64,000 nt of DNA from Aplectana chamaeleonis (taxonomy: Eukaryota; Nematoda; Chromadorea; Rhabditida; Cosmocercidae): positions 558,001 to 622,000 of the forward strand of contig JAPDOI010000194.1 of NCBI GenBank assembly GCA_029168955.1, written 5' to 3'. This document shows, in pieces, positions 53,467 through 64,000 of this stretch; the first letter of the stretch is position 1; each line of letters begins with the position of its first letter. Below the pieces are notes generated by a model, which worked only from the letters and a program-made list of their open reading frames with translations, made no database searches and was not told the DNA's origin. Made by a program: the position numbers and the translations under genes.

Positions 53467-54816
53467 GTGTGTATACAAATCTGTTGGTACCTCTTCGTTG
53501 GTGCCCCTGCTTCTACTGAACCCAGCAGACGTTTGAGTGTACACAGGAAACGTTCGAGAGATATAGCGCGCACAACTATATCGCGAAAGTATCTCGCACA
53601 TTGCATAAAGGTGTCGCCGTCCGGCACACCAAAGCCTCTGGTCCATAACACCTTAGGATCCGTACCTAGGGAGTTCATGGAGTCTTTGGCCACAAGCCAC
53701 AATTTCGCTACCCTGAATTGCCGGTCATTGTCGAGTGATATCCAACAATCTTCGTTGTCCAATCTTCTGAGCTACTTCCATGCACCGTTTGCTGCTTTGC
53801 AGGAAACTCGCCTCAAGGATAGACCAGTCATCAACGTCGGAGAGTACGTCATCTGCTGTGGTGACGCTGATGATAGGAGAGTGGGAGGCTGTGCAATAGC
53901 TGTAAGGAAGGATTTCAATGGTATGGTCAAGGAGTTCGGCTCAACGTCGTGCCGGAATGCATTCGTACGACTGCGGGATCACAGAGGATTCAATCTGTGG
54001 ATAGTGAGGGCTCATGCGCCCACTGAAACCGCCGAAGACAATTCGAAGGATGCGTTTCATGAGGAACTCAATACGTTGCTGGTTAGGATGCCTTGTCAAC
54101 ATGCTGTTGTCGTGGGGATTGACGCAAATGCGAAGACGGGACTTGAGCAGGAATCCGAAGTACTCGGTAAATGGTTCTACCCAGTGGAGCAAACATCGGA
54201 CAATGGCTACCGCCTTGTCGACTTTTGTGAACGCAGTGGTCTGATTATTGCATCGACATTCAAGAGGAATCATCGCCGCCATCAGCTTGCGTGGCAGGGA
54301 CCAACCCAGCTATCTTCAGAAGAGCAGCGGAAGCGGAAGATGACAACTTTGAAACTACAGCTTGACTATGTCCTGACGAGAAATATTCCAGTATCGGAAA
54401 TTCGAAGATCTAGAGCTGTGTGGGATGTCGCATTCGATTCGGATCACCGTCCTGTTCTGTTGAACTTCACTGCGAGGATTCATAAGAGGAAGCGAGGAGC
54501 TCAGCCTCTTCAGAGGATTGACATGACAAGTCTCAGAGATGAAGAGTGCAGAAGGAATTTTCGACAACGCGTTTCTATTCACATCGGAGTACGGACTAAG
54601 AAGAAACTTTGCGACGCGGACTCTTTCGTTAAGTGCATCCAGGACGCTTCGAAAGAGGCACTCCCGGTTTTACAGCCTGAGAAGAAGTTCGCCTACGTCT
54701 CGGAAGAAACAACATCTACCTACAACAGAGTATGTGCCCTCCGAACTGCAGGAAACTTCGTGGAGGAGAAGCGTCTGAGCGTCGGCAGCTTCAAAGTGAC
54801 CGCGAGCGAGAGTTGA
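53467..54816 (+). CDS. RTE LINE copy 2, endonuclease part of the ORF
   Basis: A 449-codon frame. The ATG equivalent to that of copy 1 is at about 53674 (MESLATSHNF); the frame is also open upstream to 53467, adding ~69 residues of doubtful meaning. The APE-type endonuclease motifs (NCRSL, LQETRL, VGIDANAKTG, SDHRPV) are intact. The frame ends early at 54816 because about 10 bases present in copy 1 are missing near 54780 (GCGTCTGAGCGTCGG). Confidence 0.88.
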   Translation: MCIQICWYLFVGAPASTEPSRRLSVHRKRSRDIARTTISRKYLAHCIKVSPSGTPKPLVHNTLGSVPREFMESLATSHNFATLNCRSLSSDIQQSSLSNLLSYFHAPFAALQETRLKDRPVINVGEYVICCGDADDRRVGGCAIAVRKDFNGMVKEFGSTSCRNAFVRLRDHRGFNLWIVRAHAPTETAEDNSKDAFHEELNTLLVRMPCQHAVVVGIDANAKTGLEQESEVLGKWFYPVEQTSDNGYRLVDFCERSGLIIASTFKRNHRRHQLAWQGPTQLSSEEQRKRKMTTLKLQLDYVLTRNIPVSEIRRSRAVWDVAFDSDHRPVLLNFTARIHKRKRGAQPLQRIDMTSLRDEECRRNFRQRVSIHIGVRTKKKLCDADSFVKCIQDASKEALPVLQPEKKFAYVSEETTSTYNRVCALRTAGNFVEEKRLSVGSFKVTASES

Positions 54817-55788
54817 CGTGTAGAGCTAAGGAGTTCGAGAAGGCTTGGGAGGAGAAGAATCCGAGGAAAGCCTACACGTTGCTGCGACAGTATAGCGGGA
54901 AGATGAAGAGATGTTCTCCTGTCTTGAACACTACCAATGGAGTTGCAGTTGGTGATGCGACGCTGCCAATATGGGAGGATTACTTCAGTTCACTACTGAA
55001 TCGTCCAGCGCCATCAGTACCTGAGCTCCCGCATGTTCAGAGAGCACATTACGATGTCAGTGAGGAACCGCCGACTGAGTCTGAAGTTTTGGATTGTGTC
55101 CGGAAAATGAAAAATGGAAAGGCTGGTGGAGATGACAACATCACTGCTGAAATGCTGAAAGCTCTTCCTCCGTCTGGGATTCGTGAAATGACCAACACCA
55201 TCCGTGCTATATGGATGAGCGAAAGGTTACCCGATTCGTGGAGACATGCGATCATCGTACCTCTTCACAAGAAGTTTGCCGTCACGGATCCTAAGAACTA
55301 CAGAGGAATCTCTCTACTTCGTGTCATGTTCAAGGTTTTAGGACGTATCATTCTCGAGCGACTTATCAAACATCGTGAAGGAACGACCAGAGATGAGCAA
55401 GCCGGTTTTCGACCTGAAAGATCGACCATCGACCAAGTGTTTGTCGTGAGAAGAGTAATTGAATCGTGGCAGCGGTATTCGAAGCCATTACAGCTTGCGT
55501 TTTTGGACTTTGAAGCCGCGTTCGACTCTCCTCGTCGTGATCGATTGCTCAATGCTCTGCGAGCAGATGGAGTCCCGGAAAAGTATGTTCGGTTAATCGA
55601 GGACATGAACAAAGGAGCAACAGCAGCAGTTCGTACACCTGTCGGATTTACGTCAGCTTTTGAGGTGAAAACAGGAGTAAGGCAAGGAGAAGTTGCAGGA
55701 CCTTTTCTTTTCAACTTCGCCGTTGATGACATCATGCGTAGAGTTGCAGAACAGTTTCCTGCGGATGTGATCCTAACACCATCAAGAC

Positions 55789-57641
55789 CAGGGCTGTGCG
55801 TAACTGAATTTTGTAATTTCGTAATTCGTAAATCGTAATTTTCAAAATTCCTCGTAATTCGTGAATCATAATTCGTAAATCGTAACTGATAATGAGTAAT
55901 AATCCCACACATAGCCCGAACTTCACTCGATGTACGAACGTCTCAGAAGTTCAGTGATGAAGTGTATATAGAGGAAGATTTGAGGTTGAGGTTCAAAATA
56001 GAACTGCTTCAAGCAGTGCTTGAAGAAATTCCCAGTATACATTAGTGGGATAAATACGAATGAAATAGACAAAACTGAAACTTTACGCGTATTCAAGTGC
56101 CAAACCTGGGCCACGTCTGCCCAGGTTGAAACATAGAGAAGAACTGAAACATAAAGAATAAGCGCCTCACTAAACTTAGTTCAATCCAAGCTAACGAGGT
56201 CAACACTGTGATGAGGGAAAAAATCGCGGTTTGATAGTTTTAGAAACGATCATTCAAGGCAAGGATACTTGGACAAGGTGGTTATTTTGAAGGGGATATA
56301 TGTACGTTTCCGAAACCACTTTCTGAACCATTCCAGTCTGCCCTCTACATTTGTGAAGCGTTACTCCGAATGAATTTATTAGCGTTCCTTCCCATATACA
56401 TAAAATTGTTGCGGTAGAGATAAAGGTTCGCGATGCTTAGGTTGCTTAGGAATCTGAAACGCAAAAAGGTGAAGGTTCCCTTCAAATTACTGTTTCCAAA
56501 AATGGTAAATGTCTTACACTACTTTTTTCTTTGCATTTGCTTTGAATTTGCTTTAATCCCCAACTTTAGAAACATGTACCCTCTATAAAACGTCGTAATT
56601 CACATCATTTGAGGCGCGAGCGGCGCGGGCGACGCCTGGGCCCCCGTCTGCCCTCTGCTCTCTCACTGTCTATAACCTCCGCTCCGCACCAGCACACCTA
56701 GGAACCATGTGAATTTCGCCGTTTTATAGCCTGTAATAACCTTTTTCAAAAGGTGATGGACTGTAGTCATAACTTTTCTTTAAAATTTCCTCATCAATTC
56801 GGGAAATTATCGCTTTTTCTCTTGCAGCTGACTTGCCTCTGGGCATAGATATCTATCAAATCTTATTTCAGGGATCCCCTTAATCTCTTCGTCGAATAAT
56901 GTTTTCAGGTTAGAAAAATATTTCCCTGATCATTCAGCAGATTCCAATTCACGAAAGAACTGTTTTCACCCGTAACTTTTAAACCGCTGAAGATTCACGT
57001 TGAAGCTTGTGGGTTTCGGACTTTATTTGCTCCATAGCCTGCTAGGCCTTCAGAGCCGAACCCCATATTCAATTTCTATAGCGGCATGGAGCTCTAGTTC
57101 GCAGTTGCAGACGATCACTTTTGCAGACTGCAGTTCAACATTAAACGTGTTGGGACGAAGACTAATCGTGGCATGACCTCGTAGTCCCAGCTTGCCCCTG
57201 TTTGCAATAAGTGTTTCAACAGCGGTTGTCTGCAACTCTGGGCCGGAATTTCCCTCCGATATAGGCGGTAGCTCTACCATATGTCTGCGTCTCTCGTGTT
57301 CATGATGGTGGACGAGAGCATTCCACGGAGATAAACAACTGTAGAGCTCGGCTCCGCCGCCTTGGCTCGCTCGGATGGGAATAACAAGATTTAACCGAAA
57401 ATAGAGATTGAAAAGGATAATCGGAATGGAATGTCAAATGAGTGCTACATTAATCTATGATCTGGACAGCAAACTTATATTGCTCTTTCAACCGCATTTT
57501 CACGATTTGTTACGAGTTATTATGATTCGTTACGATTACATATGTGGCGAAATTTCGTAAATCGTAAATCGTAAAAAAATTGCCAAAAACACCCGTAATT
57601 CGTAATTCGTAAATCGTAATTCGTAATTACGCACAGCCCTG
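55789..57641. mobile_element. 1.85-kb hAT-like element inside RTE copy 2
   Basis: A perfect 15-bp TIR, CAGGGCTGTGCGTAA, and an 8-bp duplication ATCAAGAC (55781-55788, 57642-57649), confirmed against uninterrupted copy 1. Subterminal repeats of CGTAATTCGTAAATCGTAAT occur in multiples at both ends (55805-55890, 57515-57625), typical of hAT transposase binding sites. The interior has no transposase and carries the MITE at 56583-56729. Confidence 0.93.
56583..56729. mobile_element. 147-bp MITE, TATAAAACG family, copy 2
   Basis: The ends are CTATAAAACGTCGTAATTCA and TGAATTTCGCCGTTTTATAG. It is the inverse of 24484-24629, sharing GCGGCGCGGGCGACGC, CTCTCTCACTGTCT and CACCTAGGAACCATGTG-like blocks. 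Confidence 0.8.
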
Positions 57642-58800
57642 ATCAAGACGCTCCCTTGTCGTCCTGGAGTACGCCGACGACATCGTGTTATTCGCTGAAA
57701 ACAACGCAAAACTGCAAAGGATTGTGATCCTCGTTTCGAAGTATGCCGCAGCCTATGGACTTCGTCTTCGTCCCGACAAATGCAAGCAGATGTGGGTCTC
57801 TCAGAGACCTTCAACGGGAGTTTGTGTGGACGGTCAGCGTATCGAACTGGTGGACGATTTCTGTTATTTGGGCTGTTTGCTGAAGAACGATGGTAGTTAT
57901 GCAGCGGATATTCAACAACGATCTGCGAAAGCTACGTCTGCATTTGATTCTCTAACCAAGTGTTTGTGGTCTACCACCATCGCGAAGGAAGTCAAGTTGC
58001 GCGTCTACCTATCCGCTATTCGCCCTATCATGATGTACGGATCGGAGACGTGGGCAGCACCGGAGACGCAGATGGAAAGGTTGGATTGCACGGAGAGGAA
58101 GCTTTTTAGGCGTTTGCTTAGATATTTCTGGCCGCGTGTATGCCATAACGAAGACCTTTACAAGGAAATCGACGCAGTACATCAACGCTTGACACGAGCG
58201 AGGTGCCAGCATCTCCTAACGCCATCTCAAGCAGCAATGGAAAGTCGACTTCGACTGCTCGGGCATATACTAAGAAGAACGCCGGATCGTCTCGTACAAC
58301 ACGCTTTAAGAATGCTTCCAAATCCTGTCTGGAAACGCCCACCTGGGCGTAGGCGGAAGTTCTCGACGGATGTGGTTAAAGAGGATTTGAAGTCACTCGG
58401 CATCGAAAGACAGTTCAGGCGCGATGTTTCGTTTTGCAGGAAATTGAATAGTGACAGCTGGATGGAATGTGTTCGAATTGTGGCTGAAGACCGTGAGAAA
58501 TGGACACGGCTGACTACTAGGACTACTAGGACGGCACACCTCGGTGAAAATGCGGAATGATCGCGTCAGGCGAAAGCCAACCGATTAAGTCAAAGTAAGT
58601 CACTGTAGCATCGATGGTACAGGAAAGGAGAGCAGTGCTGGGTTTTCGACGAGGCTCCGAATTGCCTCTCAAAGGTTTCTATGAAACTCACGGTACCTTC
58701 AGGTTTCGATGAAAAAATTTCTATCCCGAGAGTCAATCCATTAATTTGCAGCGCTTTTTTCATATTGACAGTGAAATTGACTTTGGTACCTGGGATTTAA

Positions 58801-59274
58801 AGGCAGCATACACGCTAGCAAAAGCTGTTGAGGTGACTAAGTTATTAGGATTGTGCGGGCTATAAAAGAACGCTCACCGAGTTTCAAGTGTCAAGAATAA
58901 TTTAAGGTCATCGTATTTAAGCTGGATCACCGAATTTACCTTTCTCCGCCCACCGATAAGGGCTCTGCCCCTCAAGGCAAATGTTCAAGTCGACTACGGT
59001 AATCTTAGCTCATTTTGAAGCTCCTGAGTGCGCCAATGTTTTAGTAAAGGCGCTAGTCGTTAGTCGTTATCTCAACCAATTTGTCGCTACTAGCTTCGCT
59101 ATCTCAACCAATGTTGTGTAACTCGTCCTTTTCCGAACAAATCCAGAAAGAACCGTTATACCTTCACCTCAAACAATTTTTTTTCGGAATTTTTCGTCAT
59201 TTCCCAATACTAGCAGCTTCAGATCTTCGATTCAGTCCATGAAATGATATCATTCGGGAACGTGTATGCAGCCT
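58801..59274. mobile_element. TTAA MITE chain, element 1
   Basis: The ends are AGGCAGCATACACGCTAGCA and ACGTGTATGCAGCCT; TTAA at 58797-58800 and 59275-59278. Same family as 28933-29417, more diverged than its neighbour. Confidence 0.85.
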
Positions 59275-59278
59275 TTAA

Positions 59279-59761
59279 AGGCAGCATACACGCTCGCAAA
59301 AGTTGTTGAGATAACTTCATTAGTGAGGTCGTACGGGCCCTAGAAGAGCCCTCACGAAGTTGGAAGAGTTGGAAATGAGTTAAAATGACCGTATTTAAGC
59401 CGTATTGAGTCACAAAATCATTCTATCTCCGCCCATCGATACGGGCTCCGTCCCTCAATACAAATGTTCAATGCTCGATTACGGTCATTTTGGCTCATTT
59501 TTAAGCTTCTAAGGTCGTGAGCGTTCCAGAAAGTGCCGTACGAATACATCAGCGTCGTTATCCCAACAAATTTGTCGCCAGCTCCGCTATTTCAACCAAT
59601 GCGGTAGAACTCGTCCACTTCTGGGCCAATATAGAACGGACCGTTATATCTTGATTTGAGCTGATTTTTTCCGGTTTTTCCGTTATCTCTGAGTATGAAC
59701 AGCTTCAGACCTTTGATTCATTCCATAAAATTGATATCATTTTTGAGCGTGTATGCTGCCT
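59279..59761. mobile_element. TTAA MITE chain, element 2
   Basis: The ends are AGGCAGCATACACGCTCGCA and TGAGCGTGTATGCTGCCT; it shares the TTAA at 59275-59278 with element 1 and has TTAA at 59762-59765. It is close to 28933-29417 throughout. Confidence 0.88.
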
Positions 59762-59765
59762 TTAA

Positions 59766-59918
59766 AGCCCCTTTCACACTTGCCCGACCGACGTCGGACG
59801 ACTCGTTATCGAAAGTGCAATATCCATCTACCCTATCCTATCCATCTTATCTATCTTGACTTATCAGGTTTGATAAAGAGTCGTCCGACGTCGGCCCGCA
59901 AACTATGAAAGGGACTTA
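59766..59918. mobile_element. 153-bp TAA-target MITE ending the chain
   Basis: The ends are AGCCCCTTTCACACTTG and CAAACTATGAAAGGGACT; TAA at 59763-59765 (inside the TTAA of element 2) and 59919-59921. Subterminal GACGTCGGACGACTC is mirrored by GAGTCGTCCGACGTC. Confidence 0.82.
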
Positions 59919-59921
59919 AGG

Positions 59922-60753
59922 TCATGAACCCGAGTCTATTTCACTGTCGCTCCTGAAAAATGCTACAAGTGTGACTTCAAATTGCACTTTGGAGAGTGTT
60001 TGGGTTGCTGGTCACGAATCTGAGGTACATTTGTCTTGGATTGAAAAAATTTCGTCAGATTTGCCTCGTAGCTCCCCACTGGAAAAGAAACGGAGGGGTA
60101 AAGCACAGAGTCAAGCTCACGGTGGTCGGCGGACCACCGTGGGACCGGGGGGTGTCGTTGTTTTCGGAAAAACTTGAAAATTTCGACGGGGGAGGGTCGT
60201 TTTTTTTCAACCCATCCAAAGTAATTTCTGCATCGCTGAAAAACCGAGTTCTGGGGTGAAATTATCTGGTGCCATGATTAATTGCAATGAGATTGTCAAC
60301 ATTATCGATGGGACAATGGCAGTTTTCGAGGTTAAAAATCTGAAAACTACTTTTTTGAGGAAATGGATCAGTAAATCTATGGTATGAAAAATGACTACCC
60401 CATAAGTTGCAAATGAAATGATGAGATGAAATAATCAGAGATTTATTTTTTTAATGTTGTGTGATGCGTTTCTGCTGCAAAGTTTTTTCTCGGTTACTAA
60501 TGAGATCTTGTATCGAACTTGCGTACGGAAGGTCTGAAAGAGGATGAGGATTCATCTTCGTAGTAGCTGGAGCACTAGTATTTTTCCAATATCAATTCAC
60601 GCTGATCTGAATTCAACATTTCTACGTCAACTCGTAGGCTTAAGAGCGAGTTCGCTAAAATTCTTTCTGTTCATTTGATAAAAAGGCAATACTTCCTATC
60701 TATCGCCTCGTTCTCCATTTGAATTTCCGCTTCGATCTGACGATTCTTGCGCG
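59922..60753. other. Unassigned region with R1-like words
   Basis: GGTCACGAATCTGAGGTACATT near 60008 and following words resemble repeat R1 and its relatives at 14160 and 19320. No supported gene. Confidence 0.35.
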
Positions 60754-61372
60754 TCATAAGTTGACAGATTTCTGAGGGGTAATAGTTTGTTCTGTCCTGA
60801 ATTGTTTAGGTTGGGTAATAGTTTCTTGTTGGGTGACGTGAAGCTTCTGAACAACGTTGGCAGTTTCTTGGAATATCTCGTTAACATTTCTGCAAACGTC
60901 GGAAACAGCGTTCACCTTCTTCAAGAGGAGGCAACGCAATTTTCCATCGACACATGGAGGAGACGTTTCTCTACTTTCCTGCGCTGCTTCCTCACTGGCT
61001 CCATCGTTGTTGTTATGTTCAAAATAAGCACCAAAGTCTAAGTCATTGTCTGTAGGGTTTTGTGGTTGTGGGAGTGGTCGACAAATCCCTTTGTAGGACA
61101 AGGCAGGCACGTCAAATGCTTTTTCTGGGTCTGGCTCATACGTAAAGGTGAGCAGTTGCGGCCCGTACAGCCCTTCCTTCTCGCAGACATTTCCCCTCCT
61201 GGTGTGCCACACGTGTATGCGATGCGTAAAAATCACCGCAGAAGAACACAGTCTTTCCATCAACGAACGATTGTGCTGGCAGCAGTAAATAAACAGGGTC
61301 TCTCTCTGAGTCGTAGTATATGAGGTAGGATCGAAACCTTAGTCTGAAGTCTTTAATCGTGTTGAGAAACAA
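60754..61372 (-). CDS. Unrecognised coding-like region
   Basis: Two overlapping minus-strand frames look protein-like. One (61372-61136) encodes FRLRFRSYLIYYDSERDP then VYLLLPAQSFVDGKTVFFCG; the other (61263-60754) encodes TFTYEPDPEKAFDVPALSY, a hydrophilic Asn/Glu-rich stretch, a Cys-containing segment and a Gln/Thr-rich tail. They may be exons or one frame with a shift near 61220. An ATG overlapping the stop near 60757 opens a further charged helix-like 28 codons. No domain is recognised and no function is proposed. Confidence 0.35.
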
Positions 61373-63150
61373 TGTAGCCTTCTGCGCTAAAACAGACGAG
61401 ATTGATACGGTTTTCTGCCCGGAGCCTTCGAATTCGCAGCATTGCAGGTTCTATCCTGTTTGACTCTGTTGGGACTTTTTTTCACCGTCGAAATTTTCGT
61501 GCAGGACGAACTCCGGACATGGAAAAAGTCGGTCAAAATGTTGAAAAAGGGTCGTCTATATACAGTGCAAAAGTGGAAACTGCCGATAGATGCTAGGAAA
61601 TGTTAAGTTCCGGAGATGAGCTCATAAAATCGATTTTGAGCCGAGTTATGGCCGGTCAAAGGTGCGGTGGTCCTACGTTGTAAAAACGGAGGGCGAAGAT
61701 TCTCTCGGTTTCTGAATTGCTTTTCAGCTTCCAATCAGGCTGACTTTTTTAATAGCAGCGAATGGAACGCTATTCATGCCCTTTGGAATGATGAGGCCCC
61801 AAAAATTGAAAAAAAACCTCTAAAACGAAACGAGTCAGTAACGTCTACCAATTTGTTCACCCTTCCTAAAGGGTCAATTTTTGGGCGAAAAAAATTCCCT
61901 CTCAGGGTGGGGGGGTCGTTGTTCAGGACGACCCGGACCACAGCTGTGCCTGACCCTGTAAAGGCACAGTCGAAGTTTTGGGTTATTTTGAGATATTGTA
62001 GTTACGCCGCCGCGTGTAGCAACCCTGTTAGCGCAAAACCTCAATGCGCTCGAATAAGCGAGAATAAGCGCGAAAAAAAATCGACAGGGCCCTCGAAAAC
62101 AGAAAGTCGCCAACGCCCACCGACAAGCTCCCGACCTTGATATGGACACGACGCGCGATGGACTTTACCTAAAATCTATGTTCTTCTATTTCCTATCAGT
62201 CTAACTTTGCATTGAGGTCTACTCCAAAAGTCCGATTTTCAGTCATAAATTTGAGATACGGGATTTTTATAAAGTGGTGCTAGGACCTCTCAGAGGTTGA
62301 AATTTTCTCTCGGGTGCTAATCTCTTCCGACCTTACCCCCATTATGGGAACAAGCTCGAAGCGACGCGCGCGCTTTACTCGCAACGCTGAGAAAGTAACA
62401 ATTAGTGCAGAGTCGGTGCAGCTCTCAGCGTTGTCACCATGGGTTAGATCTCATATAACATCATATTGAGCAAAACGATAAATTTTGCACTTAAAAAACG
62501 GAGAGTTCAAGGTATCTTCGGATTCTCATATTGGTTCTTTTCTCACCGAAAAAGCCACTTTCGAGTATTAGGCTTTCATTCATATTTTTCATTATGTATA
62601 TATTGGTTTGCAGGCATTTTATCTGCCTCAGCTGTGCTTGTTTTCGAAGCCTAGATTTTTAACGACTAAAGGCTAACGAGGGTTTTGGTCGGTTGAACGA
62701 CTAACGAATAAAAAATAGCAAAATTTCTATTACGCACATCCCTGATACGCATCCGAACCTGGGGCCGGATTCATCAACGAAATTTAGCGCTGGTAGGCTG
62801 GGTAAGGGTAGCTTCCTACCGAAGTTCGCGCGAATGGCGCGATTCACGAAACTAGCTACTCACGGTAGCAACCTACCAAAGCCTACCCAGCGCGAATCTC
62901 GGGTAGGGTGCTACCAGCGGCGCCCTACTCGGCGAGATCGCGCGCTCTGATGCCAAAATTACGCGCTCGTCCATTCAGCTGTTTTTGAACCCCTTTTGTA
63001 ATTCCGCCACTCTCATCTCAATACACATTATTTATCGTCAAGGCTAGATTATTTTCGAATTATTAGGTTGGTGCAAAAACAATTTTGAGTTTTAAGAAGT
63101 AATTTTTCTTCGTCAGGTTGAGTTTTTTTGTGGATTTTGATTCTGAAAAT
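61373..63150. other. Unassigned region with element fragments
   Basis: 61961-62100 resembles the left part of the GGCACAG-family element (AAAGGCACAGTCGAAG, TAGCAACCCTGTTAGCG). 62729-62746 (TTACGCACATCCCTG) matches a hAT-like right end, with no left partner found. 62770-62960 has several GGTAGG/CCTACC inverted words. A 157-codon frame at 61667-62140 is not recognised. Confidence 0.4.
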
Positions 63151-63340
63151 CTGGGCCGATTTCCGGTCCGCAATTGCGTCTCGAGTCAGTCGAGTTTGCT
63201 GCGCCAAAACTGACTCGATATGGCATTTTTATACAATTTTCTCCAATTTTGTTCACTTTCCAGTTTCTAAAACCCACTTAGAGTCAGCAGATCGGCGGCT
63301 GCGGCGCTGGAAACTCTACTCACTCGGAAGCGCGCACAGT
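63151..63340. mobile_element. MITE, CTGGGCCAAATTCCGG family, copy 3 (partial)
   Basis: The left end CTGGGCCGATTTCCGGTCCG, ACTCGATATGGCATTTTTAT and CAGATCGGCGGCTGCGGCGC are present; about 25 bp after CGTCTCGA are missing and the right terminus is lost after GCGCGCA. Confidence 0.7.
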
Positions 63341-64000
63341 ACAGTCTTATTATGCACCTATGACTCTCTTTTACGCAAAAATTGGAATTTCAAAGCTTTT
63401 TATTTTTGGGCAAAATACTCTTTTAATTAACCCAAAGGACGAGGTCTGCGAAGGCTTGATGATGACGAGATTTGGAAAAATGCAGGCTAAAAACATTATT
63501 AAAAATTAAGAGCCGTGGTCTACACTTGGTTTTTTCCCAACCTAAACACTGTATGAAAACTAGGTAAGTATGAGGTATAAAACATTCGCATAAGTACTGA
63601 GGCAAATCAGTGATTACAAAATTAGGCTAAAGCGTTTCTGATACAGCTGATTTTTTTGTTTTGTTTGTTTATAGTTATGTCGACATTTTCTATGTAAAAA
63701 AATCGCCTTGGGGATTGGTACTGCAATCCAGCTATTAGACGCGAAATCATTTGAGCGTCCCACGAAAATGTCGCCAATAATGTACATACACATCATCCTC
63801 ATTCTCAATATTCAAACTATGGTACAGATTAAAGAACATAATAATAAATTCTACCGAAAAAACCGAAAACAATTGTCACTTTTCCCATACTGTTGTATTC
63901 TTCAAGTGATTCAAACATAGATTTCTTTTTTCATGGTTTTTCTGCGTTTTTATGCTTTAGGTTTGTGAGTCTTCAAAAGTTGAAGCTTTCGGAAAGCGAT
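63341..64000. other. Unassigned right end of the window
   Basis: AT-rich sequence with short frames on both strands (for example 63708-63920). No family resemblance was seen. Confidence 0.35.

Larger units (their letters stand above)
54789..58560 (+). pseudogene. RTE LINE copy 2, reverse transcriptase part, interrupted
   Basis: The frame resumes after the 10-base loss and runs to 55788: KMKNGKAGGDDNIT, AFLDFEAAFDS (motif A), GVRQGEVAGPFLFN. The hAT-like element then cuts it between the words for ILTPS and SLVVLEYADD. The frame continues from 57642 through EYADDIVLFAE and WKRPPGRRRKF to a stop at 58558-58560, with the C-terminal region intact, unlike copy 1. Confidence 0.88.
53462..58600 (+). 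mobile_element. Full-length RTE-clade LINE, copy 2, split by a hAT-like element
   Basis: Flanked by a 9-bp target duplication CACTGTAGC (53453-53461 and 58601-58609); the left copy overlaps the last bases of Tc1-like B, so the LINE entered after that transposon. Without the insertion at 55789-57641 and its duplication it is 3,278 bp, matching copy 1. The 3' end is AAGTAAGT with no A or TA tail. Confidence 0.92.

Overview
The window looks like a repeat-dense piece of a nematode nuclear genome, most likely a strongylid or hookworm type; this placement is an inference. It holds short exons with TTTTAG/TTCAG-type acceptors and GT donors, RTE-clade LINEs, Penelope-like elements (PLEs), Tc1-like elements and many MITE families. 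No rRNA, tRNA, CRISPR array or bacterial operon was seen.

Only one host gene is recognised with confidence: a methylenetetrahydrofolate dehydrogenase/cyclohydrolase (FolD/MTHFD family) gene on the minus strand. Four coding exons lie at 24035-23913, 21723-21550, 17414-17349 and 15023-14909. They join in phase to about 160 residues and carry the catalytic Tyr, Lys, Gln and Asp at the expected spacing. The rest of the gene would lie left of 14909. The introns are 2-4 kb and full of LINE fragments and foldback elements, and the next intron must span the PLE array or the gene is cut there.

Layout. 1-14025 is a PLE array: a minus-strand copy (1-2753) meets a plus-strand head-to-tail series of three ~3.0 kb units (4686-13679) in a head-to-head palindrome, with partial units at both ends and a 1.5 kb Harbinger-like insertion. 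14026-24035 is the FolD locus with its repeats. 24036-29915 is intergenic or intronic, with several TIR elements. 29916-35757 is a 5.8 kb element with hAT-type ends and a perfect 8-bp target duplication. 35954-39887 is a long (TA)n tract split by a foldback element and a full-length RTE LINE. 40424-46695 is a nest of TA- and TTAA-target elements, including a Tc1-like transposon. 46973-51386 holds TWA-target (Harbinger-like) elements, including a tandem array of three MITEs. 51438-58600 is a second Tc1-like element followed directly by a second full-length RTE LINE that is itself split by a 1.85 kb hAT-like element. 58801-59918 is a chain of three MITEs. 60754-61372 may be an unrecognised gene fragment, and the rest is unassigned.

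The elements use several mobilisation chemistries: PLE RT with GIY-YIG, RTE RT with APE endonuclease, Tc1-type transposase, and non-autonomous hAT-, Harbinger- and TTAA-type elements. Nesting gives a relative insertion order at many points. Most reading frames are broken by one- or two-base indels in homopolymers, which may be decay or long-read assembly error. The most intact frames are the minus PLE copy (open to the window edge), the RT-GIY-YIG frame at 12117-13664 and the 887-codon RTE frame at 39531-36868.
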